Positions 44,396-54,215 are shown, numbered from the stretch's first letter. The stretch is DNA of 58,057 nt from Psychrobacter sp. UBA6766 (GCF_002453355.1 NZ_DKGQ01000014.1:1-58057); one strand, 5' to 3'. Translations and numbers: made by a program. Notes: generated from the sequence alone by a model not told the origin.

Positions 44396-45797
44396 ACATC
44401 GATGCAACTCCTGCGGTAATAAAAACGTTAAGATAAAAAGACGCTATAAAGATGATACCTATTGCGCCAATTGTTATCGGATATGGTTTGTTAAAAAGCC
44501 TTGTAGTCAGTGCGGTGAGATAAATCGTCTGCATAAAAAAGAGGACTTTGCCGTCTGTAGAGCTTGTCGTATGAGTCAGCCCTGCATTCGTTGTGGCGGC
44601 GCGGCGGTTAAAAATGGAGCTGATACGGAGTATGGACGAGTCTGTCAGATATGCTATCAGGGCTACTTTAAGGCTGAAAAGGAATGCTTTGAGTGCGGTA
44701 AGTTTAAAAGAGGTGTTAGTCGCTACACTAAACTATCTCATGATCAGGCGGTGTGTGTCACCTGCTATCAAAGGCATTTTAGAGCGACATGCCCTCGATG
44801 TCACAAGTATAGAGAGCTTGTTGATACTGAGGAAGGTATGGCGTGTCAAAAATGCCATGACTTAGGTGAGATCCCCTGTGAGAGTTGCGATAAGCTTATG
44901 CCTGCGGGTATGGGTAAAAGATGTGATGACTGTTACTGGTCACAAAGATTAGAGCATGAGACAAGGACTAACTCTTACCTTTTATCATCCGATCTGATGA
45001 GACAAGCTTATACTGCTTTTACAATTTGGTTTAAGGCCGAGCTTGGTAGCAAGACCGCCACTCTTAAACATATCCCCTTCATCAATTTCTTTGTTCACTG
45101 TGATGAGCTATGGGGCAAGATACCCTGTTATGAATCACTGGTACATGAGTTCAAGCCAAATGGACTACGTGAGTACCTCACGGTACTGCGGTGGCTGATT
45201 AAAACTAAGCAAGTTGTGGTAGACCCTAAGATTAAAGATCAGATTGCAGAGGAAGAGCGCATTGTTAACTTGCTGGCTAAACTTGACGGTAAAGTGCCTC
45301 GTTGCATCATTGAATATCATCAATATTTAGAGCAAAAACTGCTTATGGGTAAAACCTCGCTTAAATCCGTCAGATTAGCCTTGCAGCCTGCAATAGACCT
45401 ATGTACTAAATACGACATCGAAGGCTCGCATACGCCAAGTCAGGAACAATTGGATGGGTATTTGCTAGTTAAGCACGGTCAGTACAGCGCATTGTATGGT
45501 TTCATCGCTTTTTTGAACAAAAGTTACGGTTTGAACTTGGCTTGCAATAAGCCTAACAAGAATGATATTCAAAAGCTTAAAAAGAAAGAGATTGAACAGA
45601 AAATGATGATACTTTATGAGCAACCTAAGCCGTTATCGCACAAGGATAGATTAGTATGGTTGCAACTTGCGATGGCGTATTTCCATAGTAACAATGTACC
45701 AGTGAAAGTTTTGAGAGATTTAAAGTTTGAAGTTGTCGGGAATGAGGCGGTGGAACTCGCTTTTAACCAGAAAAAGTACTATCTGCCGTTAATATAG
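44373..45797 (+). CDS. tniE: TniE, multi-zinc-ribbon protein of the transposon
   Basis: 474 residues. The first 200 hold twelve CxxC knuckles (CNSC, CANC, CSQC, CRAC, CIRC, CQIC, CFEC, CVTC, CPRC, CQKC, CESC, CDDC), enough for six zinc ribbons in tandem. The rest is helical and resembles a tyrosine-recombinase-like N-terminal (SAM-like) and helical fold, without visible catalytic residues. It occupies the place of tniE in AbaR islands. An array of zinc ribbons could read the long comM target with TniD. Its exact role is not established. Confidence 0.8.
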   Translation: MTSIEKTKHRCNSCGNKNVKIKRRYKDDTYCANCYRIWFVKKPCSQCGEINRLHKKEDFAVCRACRMSQPCIRCGGAAVKNGADTEYGRVCQICYQGYFKAEKECFECGKFKRGVSRYTKLSHDQAVCVTCYQRHFRATCPRCHKYRELVDTEEGMACQKCHDLGEIPCESCDKLMPAGMGKRCDDCYWSQRLEHETRTNSYLLSSDLMRQAYTAFTIWFKAELGSKTATLKHIPFINFFVHCDELWGKIPCYESLVHEFKPNGLREYLTVLRWLIKTKQVVVDPKIKDQIAEEERIVNLLAKLDGKVPRCIIEYHQYLEQKLLMGKTSLKSVRLALQPAIDLCTKYDIEGSHTPSQEQLDGYLLVKHGQYSALYGFIAFLNKSYGLNLACNKPNKNDIQKLKKKEIEQKMMILYEQPKPLSHKDRLVWLQLAMAYFHSNNVPVKVLRDLKFEVVGNEAVELAFNQKKYYLPLI

Positions 45798-45858
45798 AAA
45801 GCATGCAAAATTTCCCTTTACTCTAAACTATACCAACAAAAATATTAAGCTCATTATT

Positions 45859-45887
45859 TTGTTGTTATAAGAATACTTATATATAAT
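45859..45887 (+). promoter_or_regulatory. Promoter of the McrB/LlaJI-like operon
   Basis: TTGTTG (45859-45864), 17-bp spacer, TATAAT (45882-45887). Gives a leader of about 97 nt before the gene at 45991. Confidence 0.65.
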
Positions 45888-45990
45888 AAACATGGCTAAC
45901 GTAATTAGATTATATTGTTTTCACTATCATGGTCATGAGCTTTGGGTTCACATGGTACTTACAACTACAAACTGCAATTAAGGCATAAAA

Positions 45991-47787
45991 ATGGGTTGGG
46001 TTACACAGGAACAGTGCGCTTCTTTGTTGAGATTTTTAGATGTATATCCACTTTTAAACAACCACAAAAACCTAAAAATAAAACATTTTAGTTTTTATAG
46101 CTCAGAGCTGAAGAATTTAAAACAAACTGTATCATTGTTGGAATTTACTAAGAGAGATAGCTGGGTAAACTATACGACATCAGATAGTAAAACAAAGGTC
46201 AGATACGCTAACTCTTTACAAAATATGGGGTTACTTATCGAGAGTGATTCGGACTTAATTCTGAGTGACACAGCCAATCAGGTCTTGAAATATATTAACG
46301 ATAAAGGGGTAACTTCAGACGACTTAGTCGATAAGGCCTATTCTAGTGATGCAGTTGAGGTTGAGAGGATTATACTTGAGAACCTATTACTTACGTTGAA
46401 ACAATCGGATGATACAGATGGTAGAGTCTATAAATTCGCTTCTGAGATATTTTTTAGATTACAAGACTTCTATGAATCCTGTGACCATTTAGATATAGAT
46501 AAGATAGCAAATGACGAGCGTTTACTATATTTCTGTCAGTTAATTAATTCATCAGGCTTTGAACTGAAAAAGTTTTTTAGTATTGCCGACGAAGATGAAC
46601 GTTTGGAATTAAAGGAGCTTTGGTACAATCTGGCCGAGGATAAAGATTATCCTAATACCGAGCCTACCAATCCATTCGAAAGAGCAATATATATCTATAC
46701 ACGACCGCTCGCAAAAAACACCTTACAGTATGACTTAAGATTTAGGTGCCGAAACATATTTAGCGCATATCTTTTATTGAAAAAAGAATACGATATGCCT
46801 GAGATTTCTAGTGAATTCATCGTTTTACGAAAAAATCTTGTTGTTCAAGAGAAACTACTATTAACCCCACTAACCAAAAGAGATGAGCTTAGACTACCTC
46901 ATCAGCTAATAGTAACCGGTTGTCCGGGATCAGGGAAATCCACATATTTGGATATAGCTGCAAACCAAGATAAAACTTCTCAAATAATACGAGTTTCCGC
47001 TCATCCTGAGTACAGTTACAGCGATTTAATAGGTTGCTATAAACCAGTTCCCATATATCAAAAAGCCGATAATATTTTTAGTGCGAATGGAGAGAAATTC
47101 GAAAAGGGACTGCCTAGAATTAACTATGAATTTGTCATTGGGCCTTTAGTAAAGCAATTAATACAAGCTATTCAAAACCCAACTTATAACTTTATTTTAA
47201 TTATAGAAGAGATTAACCGGACAAACGCTAACGCTTTGTTTGGTGACTTTTTTCAACTTCTTGATAGAAAAAATGGTGAGAGTGAGTTGCGGATTGAAGC
47301 AATGCCTGATTTAGCAGCAGTGCTTATAGAGCATAATCTTACCTCTGAAGTTAAACTTCCATCCAATTTTTACATCTGGGCCACAATGAATGCGGCAGAC
47401 CAAGGTGTCTTTTCTCTCGATTCAGCATTTAGAAGGCGATGGGAGTTTATATATCGCGGATATAACGAGGCATGCAAATACCCTGCAGGAAATAGGAGTG
47501 TTGTGTATGGCGGAGAAACATATGACTGGGATGTATTTAGAGGTAAAATTAACGTCAAACTTTTAGATTTAGGGGTTCATGAAGATAAGATGATTGGGCC
47601 TTATTTTCTTAAAATGGAAGAATTAACAGATCCGAGAAAAATATGTAACAAGCTTTTCTTGTACTTATGGGAGGATGTTCTGAGGTTTCAAAGAAGTGAT
47701 CTAATGAAATTTAAGAGCTTTGCAGATCTGACATCTAGTTGGAATAACGGGAATGGTTCGCCCCTAGAAATTAATTTGAATAATTAA
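45991..47787 (+). CDS. McrB-like AAA+ GTPase/ATPase of a restriction system
   Basis: 598 residues. The N-terminal 280 are of unknown fold and should carry the specificity or partner-binding part. The motor domain shows Walker A GCPGSGKST (310-318), Walker B LIIEEINR (403-410), the McrB-type signature MNAADQ (466-471, compare MNTADRS) and an arginine run RRRW (481-484). McrB motors hydrolyse GTP and drive DNA translocation towards cleavage by the partner nuclease, encoded 1 nt downstream. AAGG lies 8 nt before the ATG. AT-rich cargo gene. Confidence 0.85.
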   Translation: MGWVTQEQCASLLRFLDVYPLLNNHKNLKIKHFSFYSSELKNLKQTVSLLEFTKRDSWVNYTTSDSKTKVRYANSLQNMGLLIESDSDLILSDTANQVLKYINDKGVTSDDLVDKAYSSDAVEVERIILENLLLTLKQSDDTDGRVYKFASEIFFRLQDFYESCDHLDIDKIANDERLLYFCQLINSSGFELKKFFSIADEDERLELKELWYNLAEDKDYPNTEPTNPFERAIYIYTRPLAKNTLQYDLRFRCRNIFSAYLLLKKEYDMPEISSEFIVLRKNLVVQEKLLLTPLTKRDELRLPHQLIVTGCPGSGKSTYLDIAANQDKTSQIIRVSAHPEYSYSDLIGCYKPVPIYQKADNIFSANGEKFEKGLPRINYEFVIGPLVKQLIQAIQNPTYNFILIIEEINRTNANALFGDFFQLLDRKNGESELRIEAMPDLAAVLIEHNLTSEVKLPSNFYIWATMNAADQGVFSLDSAFRRRWEFIYRGYNEACKYPAGNRSVVYGGETYDWDVFRGKINVKLLDLGVHEDKMIGPYFLKMEELTDPRKICNKLFLYLWEDVLRFQRSDLMKFKSFADLTSSWNNGNGSPLEINLNN

Positions 47788-47788
47788 A

Positions 47789-49108
47789 ATGATATATTGC
47801 AAAGAGTCAGATGAGCTTAGTGAGGAAGATTGGCAAGCAAAACTCGAAATTTCTCCACAAGAGCTTAACAAGCTTATTAAGTATGGAGTTCTAAAGGCTT
47901 CAAAACTTAAGAAAGATACTTTATTCCTTAAACTTGAATTCGTTGGGGAGATAGTAACAAATAGTTCTTACATAGCTTCACTTCCAAAGTGCTTGAAAGG
48001 AGATAGTGAGAATTTTGAAACTGTTAAGCTCGTTAGCGAAGTATTGTCCCACTATTTCGACTTTAGAAAAAAACAGAAGGCTGTTTTTGAAAGTTCTTAT
48101 GCCGAACTAGTCTTTGAAGACAAACTAAAAACACACGAAACTCAAGAAATCGAAGTATATTTATCTCTGCAAGCATATTTTGAGAGAAGGGGTGTCTACA
48201 AGAGATCTGCATTCGCAAGTGTTAAAAGCAACAATCAAAAAATAGATTGGAAGAAGACAGTTCAAAAAAATGATGTTTATTTAGATGGCTGGTCAGCCTT
48301 CTATCCTGAGCCATACACTAAAAGTTCTTTTCAAATCGAAAATATCATTTCAAATATTTTCAAGTCCGTCATGTGTCATTTAACAGCTAAATACGCAAGC
48401 AAAGATACTGAGAGTTTGATTCACTCAGAATGCCAGACTTATTTATCATTCGATCAATTAATTGATCAATCACAAATATACTGTACTCATGTAAAACTTG
48501 AATTACTTCAAACTTTCAACTCTGAAGATATATTAATGTTGCAAATTCTTCATGATTATATTGAAAAAGGCAAAAGCTTTCGCTTTAGAGGCTTGAACGA
48601 AGTAAAGCTTTATGGCACTAACAACTTCCAGATTATTTGGGAATATATATGTTCGGGTATATTTAATAACCAATATAGTGACTTGATAGATGGGTTTGCT
48701 CAGCCTAGGTGGTTGATAGATAATTACCTATTTGAGAAGAAAGGAAGTTTTACCCCTGATGTATTGCTACATATAAACGATAACTTAATAATACTAGATG
48801 CAAAGTACTATTATCCCATTCCTAAAAATATATGCGGTGTATCTGATATTGCTAAACAATTAATATATTCTCAAATAGCAAAATCAGATAAAGTCAAAAA
48901 TATATTCTTGTTTCCGGGTGATGATAGTTCGGTATCTATGGAGTATCTGGGCTATGTAAGTATTTACGATAATAATGGTGACGAACTCAAAGTATTTACG
49001 CCCCAACGAATTGCCGTTGTCAGATTGGCGCTAGTAGGGGCTATTAAAGCATTACTATCAAAAGATCCACGATATGTTGATGAGGTAGTACTTAAAGTAG
49101 GTTTATAA
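47789..49108 (+). CDS. LlaJI/McrC-like restriction endonuclease subunit
   Basis: 439 residues. An N-terminal region with FVGEIVTNSSYIASLPKCL recalls the LlaJI restriction family. The C-terminal PD-(D/E)XK core reads FTPDVLL (D324), then IILDAKYY (D337, K339), then KQLIYSQ (Q357). It should be the cleaving subunit that works with the McrB-like motor, encoded 1 nt upstream. It is convergent with the methyltransferase genes, whose end lies 15 nt away, which is why I see the four genes as one restriction-modification unit. Confidence 0.78.
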   Translation: MIYCKESDELSEEDWQAKLEISPQELNKLIKYGVLKASKLKKDTLFLKLEFVGEIVTNSSYIASLPKCLKGDSENFETVKLVSEVLSHYFDFRKKQKAVFESSYAELVFEDKLKTHETQEIEVYLSLQAYFERRGVYKRSAFASVKSNNQKIDWKKTVQKNDVYLDGWSAFYPEPYTKSSFQIENIISNIFKSVMCHLTAKYASKDTESLIHSECQTYLSFDQLIDQSQIYCTHVKLELLQTFNSEDILMLQILHDYIEKGKSFRFRGLNEVKLYGTNNFQIIWEYICSGIFNNQYSDLIDGFAQPRWLIDNYLFEKKGSFTPDVLLHINDNLIILDAKYYYPIPKNICGVSDIAKQLIYSQIAKSDKVKNIFLFPGDDSSVSMEYLGYVSIYDNNGDELKVFTPQRIAVVRLALVGAIKALLSKDPRYVDEVVLKVGL

Positions 49109-49123
49109 GAGAATTAAAACTTC

Positions 49124-50383
49124 TTAATTTAACTTAGCAAAGAATAAATACTCATCTATGATTTTCTTTTTCTCACCAACCCTACTTTGATAGTTCTGTC
49201 TCAATTTAACTATCGAGGAATAGCTGTGTTCACAATATCTATCACTTTGAAAATAATCTTGAACTATGTTGAAACCGAAATCTTGCAGTTCTTCACCTTT
49301 AGACCAATGATTCCAATGGTTTCGTCCACCATAATAGCTCATAATTATATACTTAGGATCAACATCGCAAACCATTTTGTCTAAAGCGTGAATAAATTTA
49401 TCCCTAAAACAAAAGTCACTTGTAAAATCATCATCAGGATTTTGTCCCCTAACAAACGATAGTTTGTCTAAATAAGAATCTAGGTCAGGTATTTCAGCGT
49501 AACAAGCAATAAAATTCAACAAGTGATAATAGGCGGTATATTGTCTAAAATTATAAGGTGGATCAATATAAAGCAAGTCTACCTTAATGTTGTTCTTAGA
49601 GGCTACTACTAGCGCATCGTCGCAAAATGAAAAACCTTTCGGCCCAGAATTTATATACACCGCTGGGATTTTTAGGTACATATCCTGTAATGAGTTTGGC
49701 CAAAGCTTGTTGCGATTAAAGTCATGAAAAGTGCCATTAACATTTGCTACTAGCACAACCTCTTCAATTATCGAGGTTAATATAAAGTGATACTCAGACT
49801 CAGAAATCATTTTAGATGAATACCAGCTTTTCAGATAATAAAAAATATTATCAAGTTTGATGGCATTATCTTTCGAGAAGTAATTTCTTTTTCCCTCAGT
49901 GCCCCTCATACTTTTAAAGTATGACTTAGTTCCATATTGAGTATAATAATCTAAAAAAGTGTAAGTAACAAAAGGTAAAACCTCTGTTAGACTATTTAAA
50001 AAGTTGAAGACTCTGATAGAGTTAGTTAGCCTACTATCTACTAACTCCCTGATTTCAGATTCAGAAATATTATAATTCTTTAATAGATCTTTGATCAGTC
50101 TATCAGCAAGTAAAAATTTAGACTCATTAACCATAAATGATTTTAGGCTTTCAAACTCTGGGTATGTACTAAGCCCAAGATATGTTTTCCCCAATACTTG
50201 AGAAAACCTATTTGCATCATTTGAATATGTAACATAACCTTCTTGTTTGAACATTCTCGCAACGTTGGTTGTCCCCGAAAAAATATCGAGAACTGATTTA
50301 GCATCAGGACAATTGACTTTTGCAAATGACTTAATGTCGTCGAGTAGAACCCTTTTATTACCAAGATATTTTTCCATTATCAT
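49124..50383 (-). CDS. D12-class adenine-N6 DNA methyltransferase
   Basis: 419 residues. Motif I DIFSGTTNVAR (33-43) and motif IV DPPYNFRQ (274-281), in the order of Dam-like (D12) enzymes, with a large middle domain (about 85-265) that should read the target. It overlaps the other methyltransferase gene by 4 nt (ATGA). It would protect one strand of the site cut by the McrB/LlaJI-like pair. ATGs at 50383 and 50377 are both possible starts. Confidence 0.85.
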   Translation of the reverse strand: MIMEKYLGNKRVLLDDIKSFAKVNCPDAKSVLDIFSGTTNVARMFKQEGYVTYSNDANRFSQVLGKTYLGLSTYPEFESLKSFMVNESKFLLADRLIKDLLKNYNISESEIRELVDSRLTNSIRVFNFLNSLTEVLPFVTYTFLDYYTQYGTKSYFKSMRGTEGKRNYFSKDNAIKLDNIFYYLKSWYSSKMISESEYHFILTSIIEEVVLVANVNGTFHDFNRNKLWPNSLQDMYLKIPAVYINSGPKGFSFCDDALVVASKNNIKVDLLYIDPPYNFRQYTAYYHLLNFIACYAEIPDLDSYLDKLSFVRGQNPDDDFTSDFCFRDKFIHALDKMVCDVDPKYIIMSYYGGRNHWNHWSKGEELQDFGFNIVQDYFQSDRYCEHSYSSIVKLRQNYQSRVGEKKKIIDEYLFFAKLN

Positions 50384-51870
50384 TCCATCTCACAAACAAC
50401 GAACATTTCACTGTGTTTAATACTATCAACGTTATTCTTATTGGAATGCAGTTTTCTATGCTTATGGCTATCGTTGTGAACGAAACTCACTTTACTGTAA
50501 TATTTTCTGGCTATTTGCTCTATTCTTTCCTCAGATAACAATCTGCTCCGCTCATTGTTATCTACATCAAAGGGTGAGTAAGAAACAATTAAAGGGGCGT
50601 TGAACTTGCTACAACCTGCAAATAACTTATCAAATGCGTTTATCGCTGAAGAAGGAACACAAAACTCCGATTGATGTCTATCCGTCCTATACAACCCATT
50701 CATAATCACTCTTATACCTTTTTTATTCATAAAGGATAATGAGGGAGAGTCATACAAGGCTATTGTCTCTAATACATGATAAAAACGACTGTAGTGATCA
50801 GTTGTATATGGCGGATCTGCGTAAAAACAACCAACTTCTTTATCGTAATTTTTCAAAAAATTAAAGACGTCAGTACATATTACTTCATGGTTATCGGGCT
50901 TAGGGATATGTTGTTGAGCACTCAAGAAGTTGATAAACGCCTTTTTTACTTTTTCAGGAACATCGTATGATTTGTTTTGGATGGTACGAGCTAGCTGTAA
51001 TTTTTTAATCTCGCCCTTAGTGTTAGTTAGTTTCATAGGTTGTGCGAACTGCTTGCCAACGGTATTAACTATTTCACTACAGGCACTTAATAAAGATGAA
51101 ATAACAATACTTCGATCATCTACATTCTTTAATTCATCCGCAGATTGTCTTATTAAGTCGATGAGTAAAGCTTGTCTATATGAAAAATAGACACCACCGT
51201 ATAAATATAGAGTCTGAAAAGACTCTATATCCTTCAAAGAAATCACATCTGAGATCAGCGATTTCAGCTTAGTATCTTCGTTTTCAATTTGAATGGGATT
51301 GACCTTAGTTGTATATAAAGAAGCACAAGTAGAGAAGTTTACTAGCAGATCACTCTCTCCATTTGAGGCTTTATCTAACAAAAGTTCTTCGTATTCAATT
51401 AAAGAAAAGATGCTTTTATCGGTGAGCATGAAAGTATCATTCACCTCTTTTAAAAACATAGCCATACCTTGATGATCTAAAGTTGATCTATGCAGTAAAG
51501 AGCTAGTTAAGATGGCAGAGTACCCTTGAATATCACAAGCAGTAACATCATGCTTGTTAGCCATGTAGCTAGATACTACACCGCTTCCAGCGAACAGATC
51601 ACAAAAACGGCCTTCTTTTGCAACCTGTTCCACAAGGACTTCTATAGAGGTTAGAAGTTTCAATTTACTACCTAGATACTGTATTGGACGAAATGGAACT
51701 ACTTTCATTTCCTCATGTATCGAAATTGATTTCAACTTAGTCATGTGTTTTTCTGAGGGTTGAGCTTGTCCATTTTCCCACTTGCTAATAGTTACATTAG
51801 TAACGCCAAGCGCCTCAGCTAACTCTTCTTGAGTTAGCTGGCGTTTTAACCTATATGCTTGAATATCCAA
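50380..51870 (-). CDS. XRE helix-turn-helix fused to a D12-class adenine methyltransferase
   Basis: 496 residues. Residues 5-45 form an XRE/Cro helix-turn-helix (RQLTQEELAEALGVTNVTISKWENG). A D12 methyltransferase follows: IQYLGSKLKL, motif I DLFAGSGVV (91-99) and motif IV ADPPYTTDHY (351-360). The fused domain probably lets the enzyme repress its own promoter, like a built-in controller protein. The start codon is TTG at 51870 (no in-frame ATG nearby), which would keep expression low. First gene of the two-gene methyltransferase operon. Confidence 0.87.
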   Translation of the reverse strand: MDIQAYRLKRQLTQEELAEALGVTNVTISKWENGQAQPSEKHMTKLKSISIHEEMKVVPFRPIQYLGSKLKLLTSIEVLVEQVAKEGRFCDLFAGSGVVSSYMANKHDVTACDIQGYSAILTSSLLHRSTLDHQGMAMFLKEVNDTFMLTDKSIFSLIEYEELLLDKASNGESDLLVNFSTCASLYTTKVNPIQIENEDTKLKSLISDVISLKDIESFQTLYLYGGVYFSYRQALLIDLIRQSADELKNVDDRSIVISSLLSACSEIVNTVGKQFAQPMKLTNTKGEIKKLQLARTIQNKSYDVPEKVKKAFINFLSAQQHIPKPDNHEVICTDVFNFLKNYDKEVGCFYADPPYTTDHYSRFYHVLETIALYDSPSLSFMNKKGIRVIMNGLYRTDRHQSEFCVPSSAINAFDKLFAGCSKFNAPLIVSYSPFDVDNNERSRLLSEERIEQIARKYYSKVSFVHNDSHKHRKLHSNKNNVDSIKHSEMFVVCEME

Positions 51871-52442
51871 AGCCCACTCTCTTACGGTAACTTAAATGTA
51901 GAATGATTATGATAACATATGTAGATGTGTTTTTAAACTTTTACATTTAGTAGAGTTTTAAGCTTTAAGAAAAAATCTAAGTATAATTATGCTTTAGGTA
52001 ACAGTAACAGGCATCTCCTTCTATTTATTACACAGCTTTAAACCTATTTCTTTAGCCTTATTAAGCTCAACATTATTTTTGATACTATATGGCACATTTG
52101 AGCGCATATTACTATTTTTTAAAGAGTTGATTGTCAACAAATTCAACGATATACCAATATGGGATTCATCTGTGAAATATTTTGGATAAGACTATACTTC
52201 AAGTCCTAGAACAGGTTAATACTGTATGATATCTAGTCTAGTCATAGGGCAATGTGAATAGATAAGGTTTACTGCACTTAAAAGACCTTAGTACCTCATC
52301 TACAGATTTATCATACCTTTGAGGTATGGGATTACAGTCTGTTGCTGGTAGCAATAAGGATAAATATAATATTCGTTTATTCGCGTGACCGATTTTCAAA
52401 CAACCTTATTGTATTTAAATTTCATTTTATGAATAAATACAA
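51871..52442. other. Intergenic region between the methyltransferase operon and the TnsE-like gene
   Basis: AT-rich and without a credible gene. Near the methyltransferase start it has TAAATGTA (51893-51900) facing TACATTTA (51942-51949), and ACATATGT (51915-51922) between them, which are candidate operators for the XRE domain. A hairpin CATACC-TTTGA-GGTATG (52312-52328) lies further right, with no T run. A plus-strand frame from 52342 is antisense to the TnsE-like gene and was not accepted. Confidence 0.5.
51893..51949. promoter_or_regulatory. Candidate operator of the XRE-methyltransferase
   Basis: Perfect inverted repeat TAAATGTA / TACATTTA with arms 41 bp apart and a self-palindrome ACATATGT (51915-51922) in the middle. 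The set shares an ACAT/ATGT core and sits 23-80 bp upstream of the TTG start, where a controller-type XRE protein would act. Confidence 0.45.
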
Positions 52443-54125
52443 TCATTTGTTGTTCAAGCAATTATCTATCGCTGTCTTAACCCAATTGGAACTCTCACCA
52501 TTCGTGTGTTTAAAGTATTTAATGGTGTCAAATTCAGATATTACGCTTACATCGGACAACCGACCATCATTTCTAAATAACTGACCTAAAATTCGTCGTA
52601 TAGCATCGTTTATAAAGGCATCTCCATTTGCTACCTTTATAACAATACCGCTAGTTTGGCTGCCTTTTTTCTGACAATCAAATATATAAAAAAGCCCAAT
52701 TTTAGTAATCAGACGCATAACGAACACTACTTTCACATCAGAGTCATACTGCGTAATGCGCATACCCCGCACTGTCTCGCCAATAAATATATTATCATCA
52801 GCAAGATTTACGCAATCTATGATTACAGGAAAGTAGCCCGAAGTGACTTTAAGATCTTGAGCATAACGTAATAGACGCTCAAAATTGTTCTTTATTGGAT
52901 GAATCGCACCACTCTCTACTAGAACTTGGATCCTGCCAATATCACCATTAACATTGCCGTCCTCTCCATCTGAAAAGGTGTTGGGCTCATGTTGAGGTAA
53001 CCTTACAACCTTTGAGTTACAAGTATCTATAACTTCATCTAAAGCTAAATCCTCGCTCTTTACAAGCGCCCTTATCTTACCTATCTGCTCTATTCTATGT
53101 CTTACTACAGCAGTGGTTATATTATTAGCATCTCTTTGAGCCTCTAATATTATTTCATCAGATTCAATAGTGTTGTAGATTGGTTGAAACTTTAATGTTT
53201 GAGGTTCAACACCTTCACCGTATGTGGCAGAATTAGGCTTATCTATCCTATACTCTATTTCAGATCCCTGTGGCATAGACATACCTAAAATTTCGGTGCA
53301 AAGTATGGTCTGATCATCAATTTTCAAACCTGATATCTTAAGTTGAATTTCTTGCTTATGATAAGGCTGAGCCATTAGAGAAAGGTACTGCCTATCATTT
53401 CTAAGCATTCTTGAATTGAGATTCCAAACTACTTTTTTGGTATAACTATTTGTTTTCAAATAGAATAAGAATACAGCGTCGGCAATTACACATCGATCAG
53501 GTATGGTAATCAGAGCACCGTAGTTATCATTTATATTCAACCTTTCTTCGGCTTCCTCTTTGTGGTAACTAATCAGAACTTTATTGATCTCTTTCGATAT
53601 CCCGTAATGTGCAACGAAAAATAAAACTGATGGGATAACTATTTTAGTAGTACCAGTCTGTACAACGAGGTTGGTATTAGAGTCTGTTTTAATGTCATCA
53701 ACTGGATAGTTATCAGGCTCAAGAATATAATCGCCTTTATTCGCTGAAATACCAAAGTGGTTAGTATATGTAAGGTTTGGGCGTTCTTGTTGCTTATCGT
53801 TATATGCATCTAACGTGGCATATAATGTTTCAAAATCGTACTTGTCCTCACAGATACCATCAACCCAAATAGACCCTATAGGTAACTTTAATATCGATTT
53901 GATTGATACTCCGACTACAACTTGTTTTTTGGTAGTAGAATTTAAAAAGTACACTTGAACCGTTTTACGTCTACGATAATAGTATATTTTCCCATACCAC
54001 AGTACGACATACTCAGTCTTTGGATTATAATAACTCCCTAGACATACCTCAAAATATTTTCGGATATTTACCATACCCATATACTTAACTTTTTTACCAT
54101 TACTCTTGAATAACGTATCAAACAT
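52443..54125 (-). CDS. Right-end transposon protein, possibly TnsE-like
   Basis: 560 residues, no motif that I can name with certainty. It lies next to the right end, reads inward, and has the length of Tn7 TnsE (538). By eye and from memory of TnsE, several blocks come in the same order: an early aromatic strand region (EYVVLWYGKIYYYRRR), a helical block (VIPSVLFFVAHYG), a second one (ADAVFLFYLKTNS), a beta segment (LKISGLKIDDQTILCTEILG), an acidic linker (near 385-400) and a C-terminal domain with GLFYIFDCQKKGSQTSG. TnsE directs Tn7 to replicating or conjugating DNA. This is a remote match and needs a profile search. Its start overlaps the stop of the truncated comM frame by 8 nt. Confidence 0.4.
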   Translation of the reverse strand: MFDTLFKSNGKKVKYMGMVNIRKYFEVCLGSYYNPKTEYVVLWYGKIYYYRRRKTVQVYFLNSTTKKQVVVGVSIKSILKLPIGSIWVDGICEDKYDFETLYATLDAYNDKQQERPNLTYTNHFGISANKGDYILEPDNYPVDDIKTDSNTNLVVQTGTTKIVIPSVLFFVAHYGISKEINKVLISYHKEEAEERLNINDNYGALITIPDRCVIADAVFLFYLKTNSYTKKVVWNLNSRMLRNDRQYLSLMAQPYHKQEIQLKISGLKIDDQTILCTEILGMSMPQGSEIEYRIDKPNSATYGEGVEPQTLKFQPIYNTIESDEIILEAQRDANNITTAVVRHRIEQIGKIRALVKSEDLALDEVIDTCNSKVVRLPQHEPNTFSDGEDGNVNGDIGRIQVLVESGAIHPIKNNFERLLRYAQDLKVTSGYFPVIIDCVNLADDNIFIGETVRGMRITQYDSDVKVVFVMRLITKIGLFYIFDCQKKGSQTSGIVIKVANGDAFINDAIRRILGQLFRNDGRLSDVSVISEFDTIKYFKHTNGESSNWVKTAIDNCLNNK

Positions 54126-54215
54126 AGCTCACTCTCAATCCATTTGTGTTAGGTAGCGAGTTAGCTATGTTAGTGAGAATTACTTTAAGAGAATAGAGAG
54201 TATCGAGGATAGGTT

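Noticed and set aside
45892..45981. 29-codon frame (starts MANVIRLYCFHY) between the promoter and the McrB-like gene
   Set aside because: Its ATG lies only 5 nt after the -10 box, at or before the expected transcription start, and has no ribosome site. Probably chance.
52342..52584. 80-codon plus-strand frame near the TnsE-like gene
   Set aside because: More than half is antisense to the 560-codon gene, it has no ribosome site and its composition looks random.
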